From contig DGRV01000006.1 of NCBI GenBank assembly GCA_002391225.1, positions 1-7,788 on the forward strand: 7,788 nucleotides of DNA, written 5' to 3'. Every line of letters starts with the position of its first letter. Within the stretch, counting starts at the first letter, position 1. Made by a program: the position numbers and the translations under genes. The notes beneath the pieces were generated by a model. The model was not told where the DNA came from and did no database searches. It worked only from the letters and a program-made list of their open reading frames with translations. Shown here in pieces: positions 5,939 through 7,788 of the stretch. The DNA comes from Christensenella sp. UBA4379 (lineage in GTDB: Bacteria; Bacillota; Clostridia; Christensenellales; Aristaeellaceae).

Positions 5939-5984
5939 CGAATTCACGGCAGAATCGCCGGACTGAAAAAAGGAAGTTATCAGT

Positions 5985-6230
5985 ATGGAAAATATGCGGA
6001 AAGATCAGATGGATGAAATCACGCTGGACAACCTGGAAAAAGCCGGCGGCGGTGTGATCGTGGCAGAGGGAGACGGCAGATACTGGGTCGTCCGCCAGGA
6101 CGGTTCCGTTTACGCTCCGGCCCCGAGCCTGGAAAAGGCGCAGGAGTTCGCGAAAACCCTCAGCGTCAGCACCGAAGTCCTGACCAAGGAAGAGTACAAG
6201 AAACGCTTTGGCAGAGAGCTTGTCTGGTAA
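5985..6230 (+). CDS. Small protein with double-glycine-type leader (possible secreted peptide precursor)
   Basis: An 81-residue product. Its N-terminus, DEITLDNLEKAGGG (residues 10-23), has the layout of double-glycine leaders of class II bacteriocins, peptide pheromones and some RiPP precursors: an acidic/hydrophobic helix (I12, L14, L17) ending in GG, normally cut by a C39 peptidase-ABC exporter. Cleavage after residues 22 or 23 would release about 58 residues starting VIVAEGDGRYWVV. That part has no cysteine, few serines or threonines, balanced charge (nine basic, nine acidic), and reads like a compact folded domain (YWVVRQDGSVYAPAPSLEKA, then KEEYKKRFGRELVW), not a typical membrane-active bacteriocin. 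AAGGAAG lies 8 bases before the ATG, and a strong terminator follows. No exporter, peptidase, modification or immunity gene is in the window. The alternative is an intracellular small protein with a chance GGG. The gene is probably real; the function is unknown. Confidence 0.75.
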   Translation: MENMRKDQMDEITLDNLEKAGGGVIVAEGDGRYWVVRQDGSVYAPAPSLEKAQEFAKTLSVSTEVLTKEEYKKRFGRELVW

Positions 6231-6241
6231 CAAAATGAATC

Positions 6242-6285
6242 ATCCCGCGAAAGCCCTGGGCTTCCGCGGGATATTTTCATTTTTT
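6242..6285 (+). terminator. Rho-independent terminator after the small GG-leader gene
   Basis: ATCCCGCG (6242-6249) pairs with CGCGGGAT (6265-6272), extended inward past one mismatch by AAGC (6251-6254) with GCTT (6260-6263). A T-rich tail, ATTTTCATTTTTTGG, follows. It lies 12 bases after the stop codon. It separates this unit from the converging gene that ends at 6310 and may also work in reverse, though the reverse tail is poorer in T. Confidence 0.85.
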
Positions 6286-6309
6286 GGAAACTGCGTTTTG
6301 GAAAGGAAT

Positions 6310-6975
6310 TTACGGGACGGAAAAGCCGCTCTGAATCAAGGAGAACAGTGTTTTCTGTTCTTTGATGAAAAATTGTTTGATCTCTTCCCAGTCTGCGGGA
6401 ACAAAGAGCCTGGGCAGCGTTTCAGATTCTGGGCTTTCAAAATAGTTTAAAGCCATCACCATATAGGTCATATCGAAATCCTGCCCGAATTTATGACGGA
6501 CGGCGGAAATCAGCCGTTCTGATTGATAACCGGGTACAGTATGATAGATCTGATAGAGATCGTAAAAATCCTTCCTGGAGCCCCGGCTGCCGATAGCGGC
6601 CAGCTTCATGGCCGCAATATCATCCACACTGGCCATTTTCAGGCTGGTTAATGGAGAGACACCGGTGACTGGAGAACTGACCAGCGGGTAAGGGTAACGG
6701 AAGAAACTGACCTGTACCTGCTGAATCAGCAAGTCGCATGTGTCCCGGTCCGAATATACCAGCTTCGTGTCCGTTATCAGCTGTTTGAGATCCGCGGAAA
6801 GAGCATCCGGTGAAAACCTGCTGTCTGTAAAAAAATCAAAATCAAACGAAATCCGAAGGCCGAGCTGCAAAGAAAGAGCAGTTCCGCCCGCGAGATAAAA
6901 AGGAGAAAGCAGGGAGGAATCAGTCAGCGTTTTCAATAGGTCGATTCGCTGAGGATCAAGCGTTTCTAAATGCAT
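6310..6975 (-). CDS. AbiEii/AbiGii-family nucleotidyltransferase toxin, 221 residues
   Basis: A predicted DNA polymerase beta-fold nucleotidyltransferase of the AbiEii/AbiGii family, the toxin half of type IV toxin-antitoxin and abortive-infection modules. Motif I is LAGGTALSLQLGLRISFDFDFF (about 28-49): G30-G31-T32, then the metal-binding pair D45/D47. The middle has VQVSFFRYPYPLV (87-99), typical of one clade. The C-terminal motif block is SVDDIAAMKLAAIGSRGSRKDFYDLYQI (116-143) with K124, R134, K135, D136 and D139. All expected active-site residues seem present, so it should be functional. The start ATG (6975) has GGAGGT overlapping the upstream stop codon, with only three bases between the genes, so translation is coupled to the DUF6922-like partner. 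Family members transfer nucleotides to cell targets such as tRNA; the target here is unknown. G+C is moderate (26 of 60 bases at 6781-6840), below the backbone. Confidence 0.85.
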   Translation of the reverse strand: MHLETLDPQRIDLLKTLTDSSLLSPFYLAGGTALSLQLGLRISFDFDFFTDSRFSPDALSADLKQLITDTKLVYSDRDTCDLLIQQVQVSFFRYPYPLVSSPVTGVSPLTSLKMASVDDIAAMKLAAIGSRGSRKDFYDLYQIYHTVPGYQSERLISAVRHKFGQDFDMTYMVMALNYFESPESETLPRLFVPADWEEIKQFFIKEQKTLFSLIQSGFSVP

Positions 6976-6978
6976 GGG

Positions 6979-7287
6979 CTACCTCCAAGCGGGAGCTTTG
7001 AGCAGGGCGTCCGCCGGGATGTTGTATTGCGAGGCCATGAAGTTGCGCACGACGGGCCGCATGTCCTTACGCTGAATGACGGCCTGAATGATTTCATCTT
7101 TGGTAAAGAGATATTGTACCCACAGATAGCCGGGCATGCCGCCCATGTCCAGGAGCCTTGCGATGATATAGGCGCTGTTCTTTTTCATATCCAGCTGGTC
7201 AGGATCCGTATCCCAAAACAACGGACGCATGTCAGCCAGCATCTTCTGAAACGCCTGTGCATGATTCTGAGGGGCTGATTCGGCCAT
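6979..7287 (-). CDS. DUF6922-like protein, probable antitoxin partner, 102 residues
   Basis: The core RPLFWDTDPDQLDMKKNSAY then IIARLLDMGG (residues 21-50) matches the FWD-x-D-x-x-x-L-D ... I-I-x-R-x-L-x-x-G pattern I associate with DUF6922 proteins, often encoded directly upstream of AbiEii-type nucleotidyltransferases. The rest (LWVQYLFTKDEIIQAVIQRKDMRPVVRNF) is helical and consistent with that family. It lacks a visible winged-helix DNA-binding domain like AbiEi, so this is not the classical AbiE pair. The start is taken as the ATG at 7287: GGAGAGG (7296-7302) is 8 bases upstream. A longer frame from a TTG at 7359 would add 24 residues, but that TTG is the first part of the -35 box and the added codons cover the -10 box. 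The antitoxin role is inferred from gene order and coupling; the mechanism is unknown. Confidence 0.7.
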   Translation of the reverse strand: MAESAPQNHAQAFQKMLADMRPLFWDTDPDQLDMKKNSAYIIARLLDMGGMPGYLWVQYLFTKDEIIQAVIQRKDMRPVVRNFMASQYNIPADALLKAPAWR

Positions 7288-7330
7288 TTTGACATCCTCT
7301 CCGAGGTTTTCTGTTTTCCCGTCCTTCAAC

Positions 7331-7359
7331 ATTATAACAGGGGGTGGAGGCTTTTTCAA
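7331..7359 (-). promoter_or_regulatory. Near-consensus promoter of the DUF6922/AbiEii module
   Basis: On the reverse strand TTGAAA (7354-7359) and TATAAT (7331-7336) are separated by exactly 17 bases: five of six and six of six consensus matches. The -35 begins directly after the recG stop codon. Transcription would start near 7324, leaving a leader of about 37 bases to the ATG at 7287. This is the strongest promoter-like sequence in the window and lets the module be expressed independently of recG. No operator dyad is obvious. Confidence 0.8.
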
Positions 7360-7788
7360 TCAGTTGAAGGCTACGGTTTCCATGGTTTTCAGGTAGATGG
7401 CGGCGGCGGAGGCGAGGGTCTGGTCGCGGTCGGCTTCCTGGCCGGGGGATTGCAGGAGCTTCCATTCGTTCCGGGTTTCCTCGATCAGCGTCAGGTCATA
7501 GCCTTCCTTCAGGCCCGGCAGCATCGGGACGCCGTGCTGCTGGGTGCCCATCAGCTCGCCGGGGCCGCGCTGCTTTAAGTCCTCCCGCGCAATCTCGAAG
7601 CCGTCGTTCGTCCGGCACAGGGCGTCCAGGCGGTCGTTTTTTTCGCCCATGAGGAAGCACCAGCTCTTTGCGGCCCCGCGTCCGACCCGGCCGCGCAGCT
7701 GGTGGAGCTGGGAGAGGCCGAAGCGGTCCGCGCTTTCGATCACCATGACGGTGGCGGAGGGGACGTTGACGCCCACCTCGATGACCGT
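7360..7788 (-). CDS. recG: ATP-dependent DNA helicase RecG, C-terminal part (truncated by window edge)
   Basis: The last 142 residues of RecG, the superfamily 2 helicase that reverses stalled replication forks and processes Holliday junctions. The frame stays open to the window edge, reading TVIEVGVNVPSATVMVIESADRF-type sequence split across helicase motif V, then LSQLHQLRGRVGRG, the arginine-finger motif VI, which is diagnostic. Next come KSWCFLMG, FEIAREDLKQRGPGELMGTQQHG (the RecG C-terminal motif region) and a variable tail ending KTMETVAFN. The apparent GTG start at 7776 is just an internal valine codon; the true start lies beyond the window. Stop at 7360-7362. No terminator follows; the next gene's promoter begins at once. 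It is GC-rich like the backbone. Confidence 0.95.
   Translation of the reverse strand, partial: TVIEVGVNVPSATVMVIESADRFGLSQLHQLRGRVGRGAAKSWCFLMGEKNDRLDALCRTNDGFEIAREDLKQRGPGELMGTQQHGVPMLPGLKEGYDLTLIEETRNEWKLLQSPGQEADRDQTLASAAAIYLKTMETVAFN

Noticed and set aside
6970..7278. Forward open frame (102 residues) opposite the DUF6922-like gene
   Set aside because: It is antisense to a gene with a strong promoter, ribosome binding site and a recognisable partner. No start signal was seen.

Overview
The window looks like a chromosomal piece of an anaerobic Firmicute (Bacillota, probably class Clostridia). The 5S rRNA end, the strong AGGAGG-type ribosome binding sites, the YcxB-like protein, the DctPQM TRAP transporter with a Gram-positive-style lipoprotein leader and the RecG sequence all fit this. 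The species cannot be fixed from the sequence alone. Base composition is very uneven: sampled 60-base lines run from about 30% G+C inside the 478-1611 gene (1081-1140) to about 72% inside dctM (5221-5280), with about 43% in the toxin-like gene (6781-6840). This points to a GC-rich backbone carrying acquired segments.

Layout. Bases 1-112 hold the 3' end of a 5S rRNA gene and its terminator, the end of an rRNA operon. Bases 113 to about 1763 are an AT-rich island with a decayed fragment resembling IS66-family transposases and one reverse-strand gene for an exported protein of unknown function. From about 1780 the sequence turns abruptly GC-rich. A reverse-strand pair follows: a YcxB-like membrane protein and a KdgF-like cupin. 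Reading away from them on the forward strand is a TRAP transporter operon (dctP, dctQ, dctM), with a perfect stem-loop between dctP and dctQ and an ATGA overlap between dctQ and dctM. Downstream lies a small gene whose product has a double-glycine-type leader, closed by a strong terminator. The right end reads leftward: the 3' part of recG, then a two-gene module (DUF6922-like protein plus AbiEii-family nucleotidyltransferase toxin) with its own near-consensus promoter.

How it fits together. The cupin matches the KdgF pattern (uronate ring opening in pectin and alginate breakdown), and TRAP transporters commonly import sugar acids. The divergent block 1764-5856 may therefore serve uptake and early catabolism of a uronate; this is inference from family and position. 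The toxin module, the AT-rich exported protein and the orphan GG-leader peptide look accessory. The leader peptide and the exported protein are the parts I cannot assign and the best candidates for something undescribed. Four gene starts differ from a longest-frame reading (cupin, dctQ and the DUF6922 gene start further in; the 377-residue protein uses GTG), and these are argued in the entries.
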